Shown: positions 35,997 to 45,280 of the stretch, piece after piece
How the letters are laid out: every line of letters starts with the position of its first letter
How positions within the stretch are numbered: the stretch's first letter is position 1
From: Streptomyces sp. NBC_01445
GTDB taxonomy: Bacteria > Actinomycetota > Actinomycetes > Streptomycetales > Streptomycetaceae
DNA: 64,000 bases
Assembly: GCF_035918235.1 (NCBI RefSeq)
Contig: NZ_CP109485.1
Span: 496,001-560,000, forward strand
Reading direction: 5' to 3'
The notes under the pieces: generated by a model
The model's input: only the letters and a program-made list of their open reading frames with translations
Databases searched by the model: none
Told to the model about the DNA's origin: nothing
Made by a program: the position numbers and the translations under genes

Positions 35997-37333
35997 GACT
36001 CCTCCGCCTCCTTCCACACCTTCCACGCCTCGTCGGCCCGGTCCTGCATGGTCCCCAGCACCTTCCGGTACGAGGACGGATTGATCAGGAATCCGGCCAG
36101 ATCGTCGACCGTGGACTCGACCAGCTCGGGCGGGCCGAGCTCCCAGAAGCGGTTGAGCAGACGCGCCTTGTTCGCCCGCACCGTCGTGGCCACGCCGTCG
36201 ATGATCGTGTTGGCGGGCGTCACCGTCGGGTTGGGGCAGCCGTCCTGCAGCGTGTGCGAGAACGCCTTCATCACCTGCGGGTGCGGCCAGGCTCCGGCCG
36301 CCCGGTAGGCCTCGTCGCGGTCGGGCCCCTTGACCGTGCAGACCAGGGCGCTGGTCTCGAAGACGGCGGCGGGGCGGACCCGGGTGTTCTGCATCGGCAG
36401 GACGAACGCGTCGACGTTCTTGCCGGGCTTGCCGCCGACTCCCACGAAGGTGCCGCCCAGCCAGCTCCCGCAGGGCAGCATCCCGACCTTGCCGTGCACA
36501 ACGCCCGCGGCGGCCGCGGCGTGTTCCATGTCCATCGACGTGAACCAGTCCTTGTCGAAGAAGGACGCGATGGTGCGCAGAGCCCGTTCGGCGCGCGGAT
36601 CGGTGTAGCGGGCCCGCCCGTTGAGGAGGTCCTCGTAGAACTGCGGGTCCTGGCGGCTGAGGATCTCCTGGAACCAGATGAACGCGGGCCACCGCCCTGC
36701 AGTGGTGCCGTGCAGCGGCGTGATGCCGGCACGCTTGAGCCGGCCGGCGACGTGCAGGAAGTCGTCCCATGTCTCGGGCTTCCTCAGGCCGTTGGCACGG
36801 AAGACCTCGGGGTTGTAGAAGAAGACGTAGTAGGCCAGGTTCATCGGAAGGCCGTAGACGCGGCCGCGGTAACTGACCGCAGAGCGCAGCGCCGGGTCGA
36901 CCCAGCCCTTGCGGGCCGCGCTCGCCCAGTGGTCCGACAGGTCGACGATGCCGCCGGTGCGGGCCAGATCCTGCAGGCGGTACCCGGACCAGTACTTGAG
37001 CATGTCCGGTGTCTTGCTGGTGCGCAGCGAGGACTTGACGACCTGTTCGAAGGACTCGAGGGACGGGATGACCTCGGGAACGAGTTCGAGGCCGTCGACC
37101 GAGCGCATCGCCTCGCCCGCCGCCTTGAGGGGAGTGGCCCATGACGGGTTGTCCCCGTGCAGGGCCACCTTGCCGGGCGGCTGTCCGGCGGCGGTGCCGC
37201 ACGCGGTGACCAGTGGGGCCGCAACGGCGGCGGAGGTGCCGGCCACGGCGGCTCGCAGGAGCGTGCGGCGGCTGGGGAAGGTACGTCCGGTGGACGTTCG
37301 AGCGGGTCCGATGGGCGGGTGACGGCCTGTCAT
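35993..37333 (-). CDS. Sugar ABC transporter substrate-binding lipoprotein
   Basis: A 446-residue extracellular solute-binding protein (family 1). The N-terminus has a twin-arginine-like pair (SRRTLLRAA, residues 21-29) and lipobox LVTAC with Cys45, so it is lipidated outside the membrane. The body has the usual binding-protein segments (GRVYGLPMNLAYYVFFYNPEVFRANGLRKPETWDDFL). It is the first gene of the mannoside operon, with a LacI-type palindrome 33 bases upstream of its start. The ligand is probably a mannose-containing oligosaccharide, given the mannosidase (inference). Confidence 0.93.
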   Translation of the reverse strand: MTGRHPPIGPARTSTGRTFPSRRTLLRAAVAGTSAAVAAPLVTACGTAAGQPPGKVALHGDNPSWATPLKAAGEAMRSVDGLELVPEVIPSLESFEQVVKSSLRTSKTPDMLKYWSGYRLQDLARTGGIVDLSDHWASAARKGWVDPALRSAVSYRGRVYGLPMNLAYYVFFYNPEVFRANGLRKPETWDDFLHVAGRLKRAGITPLHGTTAGRWPAFIWFQEILSRQDPQFYEDLLNGRARYTDPRAERALRTIASFFDKDWFTSMDMEHAAAAAGVVHGKVGMLPCGSWLGGTFVGVGGKPGKNVDAFVLPMQNTRVRPAAVFETSALVCTVKGPDRDEAYRAAGAWPHPQVMKAFSHTLQDGCPNPTVTPANTIIDGVATTVRANKARLLNRFWELGPPELVESTVDDLAGFLINPSSYRKVLGTMQDRADEAWKVWKEAEES

Positions 37334-37365
37334 GGGGCGGCTCCCTCAGGCTGCTGACCAAGATC

Positions 37366-37381
37366 GTGTTATCGTTAACAC
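37366..37381. promoter_or_regulatory. LacI-type operator GTGTTATCGTTAACAC
   Basis: Six-base arms GTGTTA/TAACAC around a central TCGT, with the CG centre typical of LacI-family operators. It lies just upstream of the binding-protein gene. The operon encodes a LacI regulator as its last gene, which is the natural candidate to bind here. Confidence 0.75.
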
Positions 37382-37603
37382 TCGTTGCGGGGAGCTTGGC
37401 CCCGGCCCGGGCCGATGTCAATGGCCGCGTCACATCGGATCTTTGAGGGGTTCGTCGGCACCGTCACGCCGACCGGCTCACACTCGACGGCATCGACGTC
37501 GGATATCGCCTGCTGGTGGCGGACTCCTGACCGGTGCAGGCACTCCGGAGTTCCAGCCCTAAATGGACTTCACCTCCTCGGCCGCGCCGGGCAGGATTCC
37601 CCT

Positions 37604-38686
37604 GTGCAGCAGAACCGAGGCCATCGTGAGCAAGCCCGATACGCACTGATCGATACGGCGAGCGGCCACAGCTGGGGCGTATGCCTCGGAGTTGACGGAC
37701 TGTTCGGCGAACCCCCTCGGGAGACGTACGAGCTGTTTGGCTGGCAGCCGGAGGAGATCGGGCCAGAGGGCTGGATCGGTGACCGGGTCTGGCTGGTGCC
37801 GAGGGACGAGACCCTCGGGCCTTGGCTCCTGGAAGACGTCAACAGCCTTGAGCCGCCCGCTGGTTCGGGCAGCCTTGTCCTCACCGGCCTGGACGACTAC
37901 GTGGGCCCGCCCGAGGGATACCGGGAAGCCGTTCGTGTACACAACGAGTACAGACCGCTGGGTGTCTGCCGGGAATTCGCCCGCATCCTCCCGGCCGAGC
38001 GGGCAGCGGCCCCGCTCATCCTTCGCGGACTCGCACCCAGCGACCGGCTGCGGCGGGCACTGGCGCAGGGCACACGCCGAGCGGCGTCCTTGGAGGAAGC
38101 CGCTCTCGAGATACGCGACGCCTCCGGAGAGCCCTTCGCCACACGGCTGTTGTGGACCAGCGTCAGCGCGTGGCGCTCCTCCTCGCACGGCACGGATCTG
38201 ATCGACCTCGAACTCGACGGGCAACACTACACACCTGTTCCCGAACACGCCCGTCCCCTTTGGCAGCAATGGATGAACGGGCCGCCGCGGACCCCCGGCG
38301 CCTGGGCCGAACTGGGCACCCGTCAGCGTCTGGCCTGGTTCGACCTCGTCCGTGAGCGACCCCCGCGGGCACACCCTGACCGGCCTGCCGGCCACTCCTA
38401 CGAACTCGACGGCCGACATGTCACCGACGCACCAGGCCTCTATCTCGCCCTGGGTGAGGCGATCAACGGTCCGGGAGGGTACTTCGGCACCTGCTTGGCC
38501 GCCATCGACGACTGCCTCCGCGGCGCCTTCGGCCACACCTCCCCCGCCACGTTGCTCTGGCACAACTCGACGACTGCCCGCGAGCACCTCTCGCGCATGC
38601 TCACACCCGGCGGTCAGCCGTACGACCTTTTCGCCGAGGCCCTCAGCACCCTCGCCGAGGGCGGCATGCACGTCACGTCGGCGTGA
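37604..38686 (+). CDS. Hypothetical protein with C-terminal barstar-like domain
   Basis: A 360-residue cytoplasmic protein. Residues about 263-345 resemble barstar, the barnase inhibitor: YELDGRHVTDAPGLYLALGEAINGPGGYFGTCLAAIDDCLRGAFGHTSPATLLWHNS. The first 250 residues are acidic, with WGVCLGVDGLFGEPP and WIGDRVWLVPRDETLGPW, from no family I can name. Start GTG 37604 has CAGGA upstream; the frame is open further 5' but reads poorly. No ribonuclease toxin gene is adjacent, so it may be an orphan immunity-type protein. Confidence 0.75.
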   Translation: MQQNRGHREQARYALIDTASGHSWGVCLGVDGLFGEPPRETYELFGWQPEEIGPEGWIGDRVWLVPRDETLGPWLLEDVNSLEPPAGSGSLVLTGLDDYVGPPEGYREAVRVHNEYRPLGVCREFARILPAERAAAPLILRGLAPSDRLRRALAQGTRRAASLEEAALEIRDASGEPFATRLLWTSVSAWRSSSHGTDLIDLELDGQHYTPVPEHARPLWQQWMNGPPRTPGAWAELGTRQRLAWFDLVRERPPRAHPDRPAGHSYELDGRHVTDAPGLYLALGEAINGPGGYFGTCLAAIDDCLRGAFGHTSPATLLWHNSTTAREHLSRMLTPGGQPYDLFAEALSTLAEGGMHVTSA

Positions 38687-38810
38687 CACGCGTCGCGCCG
38701 AAGCACCCGAGTTGGCAGTGCGCCAGGTCTGGGTACCGAGCGGGTACGCTGCCCGCTCGCCGGGGAATGCTGGGGAATCGCTCCGGGGAGGAGCGAGAAG
38801 GGGTGCGATC

Positions 38811-40061
38811 ATGCGCAGAGCGGCAGGAATCAGGCACAGGTGCGGGGTGGCCGTCGCCGTGCTGGGCATGCTGCTCACGGCTGCGGGATGCGGCACCGGC
38901 GCCGAGCCGACCGATTCCGGCGCCTCGGGCTCCGCCGACACTGCGGGCTCCAGTGGCAAAGACGCCTCACCGAAGGCCTCTGCGGGCTCCCTCACTTGGG
39001 AGTTCGAGCACATCGCGGCCTTCAGCGGAAAGCTCGTCGATGTCGCCGCCCTGGCCAAGGACGACGTCTGGGCGGTCGCGACCGAGAACAACGGCGAGTC
39101 CAACGCCCACCTGCTGCACTACGACGGCACGCGGTGGAAGCGCGAGCCCCTGCCCGAAGCGCTCGGCGCCGGTGACTACCCGCCCTTCCTCGAAGAGGTC
39201 GGTGAGAAGACGCTGTGGCTCCGGCCGCAAACCGCTGAAGCGGCCCCCGCCGTGAACCGCTGGGCACAGTGGGACGGCACCCGATGGTCCGCGGTGCCGA
39301 GCCCCCCGCCAGGCACTGCCGGTGACTTCGAGGCCACGGGCCCGGACGACATCTGGACCCTCGACGCGAGCAAGCAGACCGCCCAGCACTGGAACGGAAC
39401 CCACTGGGCCACGACCCGCCTGCCCTACGGAGCCTCCGACCTCGCGGTGGTGGGACCGGACGACGTCTGGGCGGTCGGCAGCCGCTCGACCGGGCCGGGC
39501 ACCGAACTGGGCTCCGGCGAGGGATACAGCCAGCCCGCCTCGATGCACTGGGACGGTACGTCCTGGAAGTCGGTGGACACCCCACAGGCCCGATTCAAGG
39601 ACCCCATCCCGCCGGAGCCTGGCGCCGACCTCGACCAGGTCTTCGCGCTCGCCAGCGGTGAGGTCCGCGCATATGGGATCAACACCTTCAACCACGGCGA
39701 GGTCGACGACGAGCCCGCAGACCAGTTCATCCGGCTGCGCTGGGACGGATCGCAGTGGGTCGATCAGGAGCCCGCGCCCGGTGGCTGCGCGCTGCGGAGA
39801 CCGGTCGCTCAGGACGACAAGGGCCTGATCCTCGACGGCAATTGGTACCTCACCGACGACGGCAAGTGCGTGAAGGTCAAGCGCCACCGTCTCCCTCTGT
39901 CCACCGGCGCCCGCAAGGGATCGAACCAGTCGCTGTGGCTGGAGGAAATCCACCGGGTGCCCGGCACCGACGAATGGCTGGGTGCCGGGCACGTCCAGGT
40001 CAACCAGTCCGGCGACCCCTTCGGCGCCCCCGTCGTCGTACGCCTCAAACGCGGCAGCTGA
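38811..40061 (+). CDS. Secreted lipoprotein, beta-propeller-like
   Basis: A 416-residue exported lipoprotein. The signal peptide has MRRAAGIRHR, a hydrophobic run and lipobox LTAAGC, followed by a Ser/Gly/Ala linker. The rest has recurring units of the type DDVWAVA...NAHLLHYDGTRWKREPLP, DDIWTLDASKQTAQHWNGTHWATTRLP and DDVWAVGSRS...MHWDGTSWKSVDTP, about five blades of a propeller. The ligand is unknown. Start ATG 38811 has GGAGCGAGAAGGGG upstream. Confidence 0.8.
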   Translation: MRRAAGIRHRCGVAVAVLGMLLTAAGCGTGAEPTDSGASGSADTAGSSGKDASPKASAGSLTWEFEHIAAFSGKLVDVAALAKDDVWAVATENNGESNAHLLHYDGTRWKREPLPEALGAGDYPPFLEEVGEKTLWLRPQTAEAAPAVNRWAQWDGTRWSAVPSPPPGTAGDFEATGPDDIWTLDASKQTAQHWNGTHWATTRLPYGASDLAVVGPDDVWAVGSRSTGPGTELGSGEGYSQPASMHWDGTSWKSVDTPQARFKDPIPPEPGADLDQVFALASGEVRAYGINTFNHGEVDDEPADQFIRLRWDGSQWVDQEPAPGGCALRRPVAQDDKGLILDGNWYLTDDGKCVKVKRHRLPLSTGARKGSNQSLWLEEIHRVPGTDEWLGAGHVQVNQSGDPFGAPVVVRLKRGS

Positions 40062-40327
40062 CTTCGCCAACCGCCCGGTAACAACCGACGTTTCGGGCTT
40101 CCTTCACTGCCGGTCCAAGTCGTGCTGCCTGCCGGGAGGACTCGGCCCAGATGCCGTCCGGGGCCCCTGAAACCGGCGGTTGCCCAGGGCAGCGTCTCGG
40201 CCAACTCCCTTTCAGTTCTTCCTTTCTGTGGACAAAGTGTGGACGCTCCGCGACCCCATCCCTACGCTGAGCGTCGCTCGGCCACAGAAGTCTGCGTTAC
40301 CCACAGCGGAACCACGCAGGAGGAAGA

Positions 40328-43300
40328 GTGACGCCACGCCCCGTGCACATATCCCGCTCCAGACGTCGCGGCGCCCGAAGAGCCACCGGGCTGCTGCTCA
40401 CCGCTCTCCTCGGTGCCGGCCTGGTCGCCCCGACGCCGGGCGCGGCCGATGACGGTCCGCGGCCGTTCGCGGATCTGCCCCCGCAGGAACCGGGGGTGAC
40501 CCTGCGCGTCTTCGACATCCAGTCACCCCTGAGCAAACTCTGCGACCTCAAGCCCGCGCAGACCCCGAACGTCGACAAGCTGATCCCCACCGCCGACTGG
40601 ACCTCCACCGACGGGTTCGGGTTCGAGAACAACTTCGTGTCGCAGATCCTCGGCAATCTGAACGTGCCGGAGGCCGGCTCGTACGGCTTCCGGCTGATCA
40701 GTGACGACGGTTCACGGCTCCTTCTCGGCGGACAGCAGGTCATCGATCACGACGGCCTGCACGGTGCTGAGCCCAAGGACGGCGAGATCACGCTGAACGC
40801 CGGCTATCAGTCGCTGCGGATCGACCACTTCGACGCGGGCGGCGGCCAGCAGGTCACCTTGCAGTGGAAGCCGCCGGGAGCAAGCGAGTTCGCCACCGTG
40901 CCGAACTCCGCGCTGAGCACGGACGCCGGTGTCGTACGAGTGACGGCGCCAGGTCGCAAGGAGTGCGAGGGGACGTACGACACCCCCGGTGACGGGCTGC
41001 CGCTGACCGAGGTCAACCCCGGGTACAAGCTGACCGATCTGCGGCCCAAGGGCTTCGAGCCGCAGGTCTCCGCGATGGACTGGCTGCCCGACGACCGCCT
41101 TGCGATCACCACCTGGGGCGGCAGCACCGAGACGAAGGGCGAGGTGTACCTCCTCGACCACGTCACCGGGGACACCGGGCCCGACAAGGTCACGTACAAG
41201 AAGATCGCCGACGGGCTCAAGGAGCCGATGGGGATCAAGTACGTGGACGGGAAACTGTATGTCTCCGAGAAGCATCAGCTGACCGAGCTGAACGACACCG
41301 ACGGCGACGACGTCGTCGACGAGAAGCGGAAGATCGCCGAGTGGCCGTACGGCGGGAACTTCCACGAGTTCGCCTTCGGGCTGCTCTACGACAAGGGCGA
41401 CTTCTATCTGAATCTTTCGGTCGCGATCAACTACGGTGGGGCGAGTACCGATCCGCAGCCCGCGCCGAACCGTGGTACGACCATCAAGGTCAACAAGGCG
41501 ACGGGCAAGGTCAGTTACCTCGCCAGCGGCCTGCGGACCCCGAACGGGATCGGGCGCGGCCCGGGCAACGATCTGTTCGTTGCGGACAACCAGGGCGGCT
41601 GGTTGCCCGCGTCGAAGCTGGTGCACATCAAGCAGGACCGGTTCTTCAACCACTACATGAACCCGGACGGTCCGTTCGACGACAAGCCCGTCACCAAGCC
41701 GGTGCTCTGGCTGCCACAGCACGAGATCGCCAACTCCCCCAGTACGCCGATGCAGTTGAAGAAGGGGCCGTTCGCCGGGCAGATGGTGTTCGGTGACGTC
41801 ACCTACGGAGGACTCCAGCGGGCCGACCTGGAGAAGGTCGGTGGCGAGTACCAGGGTGCGGTGTTCCGGCACACTCAGGGCCTCGAGTCCGGCATCACCC
41901 GGATCAGCACCGGGCCCGACGGCGCGATCTACACCGGCGGGCTCGGCGCAGACGGCAACTGGGGCCAGGAGGGCAAGCTCCGCTTCGGACTGCAGAAGCT
42001 GACGCCGACCGGGAAGACCGCGTTCGACATCCAGACGATGCGTGCCACCCGCGACGGCTTCGAACTCACCTACACCAAGCCCCTGTCCGAGGAGACGGCG
42101 ACCAAGCTGACCACGGGCGCGTACTCCGTCGAGCAGTGGCGCTATGTGCCGACGCCCGCGTACGGCGGACCGAAGGTCGACGAGGAGTCGCTGCCGGTCT
42201 CGTCGGCGAAGCTCTCCGACGACCGCCGCAAGGTCCGGCTCACCATCCCTGGCCTGAAGCCGGACCGCGTGGTGCACGTGCGCTCGCCCCGCCCGTTCTC
42301 GTCGTCCGAGGGCGAGCAGCTGTGGTCGACCGAGGCTTGGTACACGCTCAACGCCAAGCCAGGTCCCGAGGAGGCGGTCACCACCTACGACGCCGAGTCC
42401 GCGAAGCTCTCCGGCAGTGCCGGCATCGACACCGAGCACGCCGGCTACACCGGCGGGGGCTTCGTCGACGGCTTCGGCGAGCAGGGGGCGAAGGCGAGCT
42501 TCGACGTCGTGGTCGACAAGAAGGGCGCGTACGACGTGGGCCTGCGGTACGCGAACGGTCCGCACCCCGCACCGGGCACCAAGACGATCAGCGTCACGGT
42601 CAACGGCGGCGAACCGAAACGGACGAGCCTGCCGTCCACGGGCGAGTGGAACCGCTGGTCCACCAGGACCGAGCGGCTCGAACTGCGCAAGGGCCGCAAC
42701 ACGATCACGTACGCCGTCGGGGCCGGTGACACCGGTCATGTGAATCTCGACGCGCTCGACGTGCGCCGGCCCGGCGCCCGGATCGATCTGTTCTCCGGCG
42801 GGAGCATCTCGACCGCCTGGCAGCACTCCGACGGCCGCAGCGCCGAATGGCCGCACACCTCCGATAAGTCCATGGAGGTCTGCTGCGGCGACCTGCGCAC
42901 AAAGCAGCACTTCCAGGACTTCAAGCTGCACGTCGAGTTCCGGGTGCCGAAGCTGCCGGACGACGTGACCGGACAGAACCGGGGCAACAGCGGGGTCTAT
43001 CTCCAGGAGCGTTACGAGGTGCAGATCCTCGACTCGTTCGGTGTGGAGAAGCTCGCGGACAACGAGGCGGGGGCGATCTACCAGAAGAAGGCCGCCGACC
43101 TCAACGCGTCTACTGCGCCGGAGACTTGGCAGACGTACGACATCACGTTCCGCGCGGCGCGCTTCGACGCGGACGGCAAGAAGACGTCAGACGCCAGGGT
43201 CACGGTGGTGTGGAACGGCAAGAAGGTCCATGACGACGTGGCGGTCGACGGCCCGACGGGCGCGGGCGACCCGGAGTCCGCGGCGGCCGGGGCGATCCGG

Positions 43301-43360
43301 CTCCAGGACCACGGGAACAAGGTGCGATTCCGGGACGTCTGGGTGGAGCCACTGTCCTGA
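40328..43360 (+). CDS. Large exported protein: PA14, propeller, CBM6/35-like and DUF1080-like domains
   Basis: A 1010-residue secreted protein, probably acting on a polysaccharide outside the cell. A signal peptide ends near residue 40 (ATGLLLTALLGAGLVAPTPGAA). A PA14 domain at about 55-200 has NVPEAGSYGFRLISDDGSRLLLGGQQVIDHDG. Residues 220-560 form a six-bladed propeller like sorbosone/PVC-type dehydrogenases (AMDWLPDDRLAITTWGG, GIGRGPGNDLFVADNQGGWLPASKL). A CBM6/35-like domain is at about 685-810 (YDAESAKLSGSAGIDTEHAGYTGGGFVDGFG). A DUF1080-type jelly roll (3-keto-glycoside hydrolase family) is at about 815-1010 (GNSGVYLQERYEVQILDSFG). It starts at GTG 40328 with CAGGAGG upstream. Catalytic status cannot be read. 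Confidence 0.87.
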   Translation: MTPRPVHISRSRRRGARRATGLLLTALLGAGLVAPTPGAADDGPRPFADLPPQEPGVTLRVFDIQSPLSKLCDLKPAQTPNVDKLIPTADWTSTDGFGFENNFVSQILGNLNVPEAGSYGFRLISDDGSRLLLGGQQVIDHDGLHGAEPKDGEITLNAGYQSLRIDHFDAGGGQQVTLQWKPPGASEFATVPNSALSTDAGVVRVTAPGRKECEGTYDTPGDGLPLTEVNPGYKLTDLRPKGFEPQVSAMDWLPDDRLAITTWGGSTETKGEVYLLDHVTGDTGPDKVTYKKIADGLKEPMGIKYVDGKLYVSEKHQLTELNDTDGDDVVDEKRKIAEWPYGGNFHEFAFGLLYDKGDFYLNLSVAINYGGASTDPQPAPNRGTTIKVNKATGKVSYLASGLRTPNGIGRGPGNDLFVADNQGGWLPASKLVHIKQDRFFNHYMNPDGPFDDKPVTKPVLWLPQHEIANSPSTPMQLKKGPFAGQMVFGDVTYGGLQRADLEKVGGEYQGAVFRHTQGLESGITRISTGPDGAIYTGGLGADGNWGQEGKLRFGLQKLTPTGKTAFDIQTMRATRDGFELTYTKPLSEETATKLTTGAYSVEQWRYVPTPAYGGPKVDEESLPVSSAKLSDDRRKVRLTIPGLKPDRVVHVRSPRPFSSSEGEQLWSTEAWYTLNAKPGPEEAVTTYDAESAKLSGSAGIDTEHAGYTGGGFVDGFGEQGAKASFDVVVDKKGAYDVGLRYANGPHPAPGTKTISVTVNGGEPKRTSLPSTGEWNRWSTRTERLELRKGRNTITYAVGAGDTGHVNLDALDVRRPGARIDLFSGGSISTAWQHSDGRSAEWPHTSDKSMEVCCGDLRTKQHFQDFKLHVEFRVPKLPDDVTGQNRGNSGVYLQERYEVQILDSFGVEKLADNEAGAIYQKKAADLNASTAPETWQTYDITFRAARFDADGKKTSDARVTVVWNGKKVHDDVAVDGPTGAGDPESAAAGAIRLQDHGNKVRFRDVWVEPLS

Positions 43361-43377
43361 CACGGCTGTTTCCGCAG

Positions 43378-43421
43378 GGCACCCTGGCGACGGTTCGCTC
43401 ACCGTCCGTCGGCAGGGTGCC
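43378..43421. terminator. Hairpin between convergent genes
   Basis: GGCACCCTG (43378-43386) pairs exactly with CAGGGTGCC (43413-43421), with a smaller inner stem GACGG/CCGTC. It sits between the stops of the exported protein gene and the peptide ABC operon, so it can terminate both. Confidence 0.7.
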
Positions 43422-43461
43422 GCGCACCGGCGCAGGGGACGGGCTCAGCCGATCAGAACGT

Positions 43462-44289
43462 TCACACCGTGGCCGCTCGCGCCCTGACCGCGTCCGCCGG
43501 GTCCCAGCCCGCGCTTGGCACCGAGGCGAGCAACAGCCTCGTGTACGGGTCCTGCGGACCGGCCAGGACAACGGCCGTCGGGCCCTGTTCGACCACGGTG
43601 CCCCTGCGCATGACCACGACCTCGTCCGTGATGTGCTGGACGACCGCCAGGTCGTGGCTGACGAAGACGAGAGCGACCGCGGTGTCGCGGCGGATCTCTT
43701 CGAGCAGGTGCAGGATCTGTGCCTGGATCGACACGTCGAGCGCGGCCACCGCCTCGTCGAGGACCAGCACCTTGGGGTCGACCGCCAGCGCCCGCGCGAT
43801 GGCGAGCCGCTGGCGCTGGCCGCCGGACAGGCCGTGCGGCCGGGCCCCCGACTCACGTGCGCCGAGGCCTACTTGTTCCAGGAGTCCGTCGGCGAGGGCC
43901 TCCTCCCGGCCGTGCAGGCGCAGGGCCGTGGTCAGGCACTGGCGCGACGTGAGCCGGGGGTCCAGGGACACGTACGGGTCCTGGAAGACCATCTGGATCT
44001 CGCGGGCCCGCGCGAGGCGTGCCCGGCTGCCGCGTGGGGTGCGTGGTGTGCGGCTCCGGCCCGCGACGGAGACGGTGCCGGCGTCCGGCCGTACGAGGCC
44101 GACGAGCAGGCGCGCGACGGTCGTCTTGCCGGATCCGGACTCGCCGACGATGCCGAGCGAGCCGCCCGCCGGGACGGTGAAGGTGACGCTGTCGGCTGCG
44201 GTGAGGCGCCCTCCGCCGGGCAGGCCGTACGTCTTGTGCAGTCCTTCCACCGCCAACAGCGGTGCGTCCTGCGGTACTTCTGCGGTCAT
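43462..44289 (-). CDS. Peptide ABC transporter ATP-binding protein (DppF/OppF type)
   Basis: A 275-residue ATPase that powers the importer. Walker A is GESGSGKTT, the Q-loop VFQDPYVSLDPR, the signature LSGGQRQRLAIARAL, and Walker B VLVLDEAVAALD followed by SHD. The Walker B downstream residues read EAVAALD rather than EPVSALD, a minor change. ATG 44289 overlaps the stop of the other ATPase gene (ATGA). It is the last gene of the operon. Confidence 0.93.
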   Translation of the reverse strand: MTAEVPQDAPLLAVEGLHKTYGLPGGGRLTAADSVTFTVPAGGSLGIVGESGSGKTTVARLLVGLVRPDAGTVSVAGRSRTPRTPRGSRARLARAREIQMVFQDPYVSLDPRLTSRQCLTTALRLHGREEALADGLLEQVGLGARESGARPHGLSGGQRQRLAIARALAVDPKVLVLDEAVAALDVSIQAQILHLLEEIRRDTAVALVFVSHDLAVVQHITDEVVVMRRGTVVEQGPTAVVLAGPQDPYTRLLLASVPSAGWDPADAVRARAATV

Positions 44290-45278
44290 CGGACGCTCCT
44301 CTTCAGCGGGGCGGCCGGGCCCGGGCCGGTGAGTTCGGGCAGTCGGCGGCAGGTCGCGCTGCCCCCGCCGGACAGGGGCGACGGCTCGGGCGTCCACGTC
44401 GAACACGCCGGTTCCGCGTCGGCACAGCGGTCCGCGAACTCGCAGCCGCCGAACGTGTCCGCGAGGGACGGCGGGCGCCCGGGGATCGGGCGCAGCTCGC
44501 GCCGCCCCTCCCCCAGCGTCGACGAGCAGGCGAGCAGTCCCTTCGTGTAGGGGTGCTGTGGCCGGTCGAAGAGCTGGGTGGCGGGCTGCCGCTCGACAAC
44601 GCGGCCCGCGTACATGACGTACACGCGGTCGCAGTACGCGGCGGCCAGGTGGAGGTCGTGGGTGATGAACAGCAGGCCCAGGCTCCGGTCGGCGCGCAGG
44701 GTGCGCAGGAGCGAGAGGATTTCCGCCTGGGTGGTGACGTCCAGGGCGCTGGTCGCCTCGTCGGCGAGCAGCAGCCGGGGTTCGGCGGCGAGGGCGCCGG
44801 CGATGACGACGCGCTGGAGCATGCCTCCGGACAGTTCGTGCGGGCGCTGGCGGGCCCGGCGTTCGGGGTCGGAGAGGCCGACGGTGTCGAGGAGTTCGAC
44901 GGCGCGGGTGCGGGCCGTCTTCTTGTCGAGGCCGGTTCCCGTCAGCCGTTCGACGAGGAAGTCGCCGACGCGGCGGACCGGGTTGAGGGCGGAGCGCGGG
45001 TCCTGGTGGACCATGGCGACCGTACGGGACCGGTGACGGCGCAGGTCGTCGCCGGTCAGCGCGAGGACGTCCGTCCCGTCGACGCGCACGGATCCGGATA
45101 TGGCTGTTCCGTCGGGAAGCGTGCGCAGGGCCGCCTTGGCGGTGGTCGACTTGCCTGATCCGGACTCGCCCACCAGGCCGACCACTTCGCCGCTCGCCAC
45201 CTGGAGGGAGACGCCGCTGAGGACGGGCCGGGCGGTGCCGGGCAGTTGGAGGGTGAGGTTGTCGATGTCGAGGAGCAT
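44286..45278 (-). CDS. Peptide ABC transporter ATP-binding protein (DppD/OppD type)
   Basis: A 330-residue ATPase. Walker A is GESGSGKST, the signature LSGGMLQRVVIAGAL, and Walker B LLLADEATSALD. A C-terminal oligopeptide-type extension has two pairs of cysteines (GGCEFADRCADAEPACSTW), the Fe-S-like tail found in OppD/DppD proteins. It begins two bases after the DppC-type permease stop. Confidence 0.93.
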   Translation of the reverse strand: MLLDIDNLTLQLPGTARPVLSGVSLQVASGEVVGLVGESGSGKSTTAKAALRTLPDGTAISGSVRVDGTDVLALTGDDLRRHRSRTVAMVHQDPRSALNPVRRVGDFLVERLTGTGLDKKTARTRAVELLDTVGLSDPERRARQRPHELSGGMLQRVVIAGALAAEPRLLLADEATSALDVTTQAEILSLLRTLRADRSLGLLFITHDLHLAAAYCDRVYVMYAGRVVERQPATQLFDRPQHPYTKGLLACSSTLGEGRRELRPIPGRPPSLADTFGGCEFADRCADAEPACSTWTPEPSPLSGGGSATCRRLPELTGPGPAAPLKRSVR

Positions 45279-45280
45279 GG

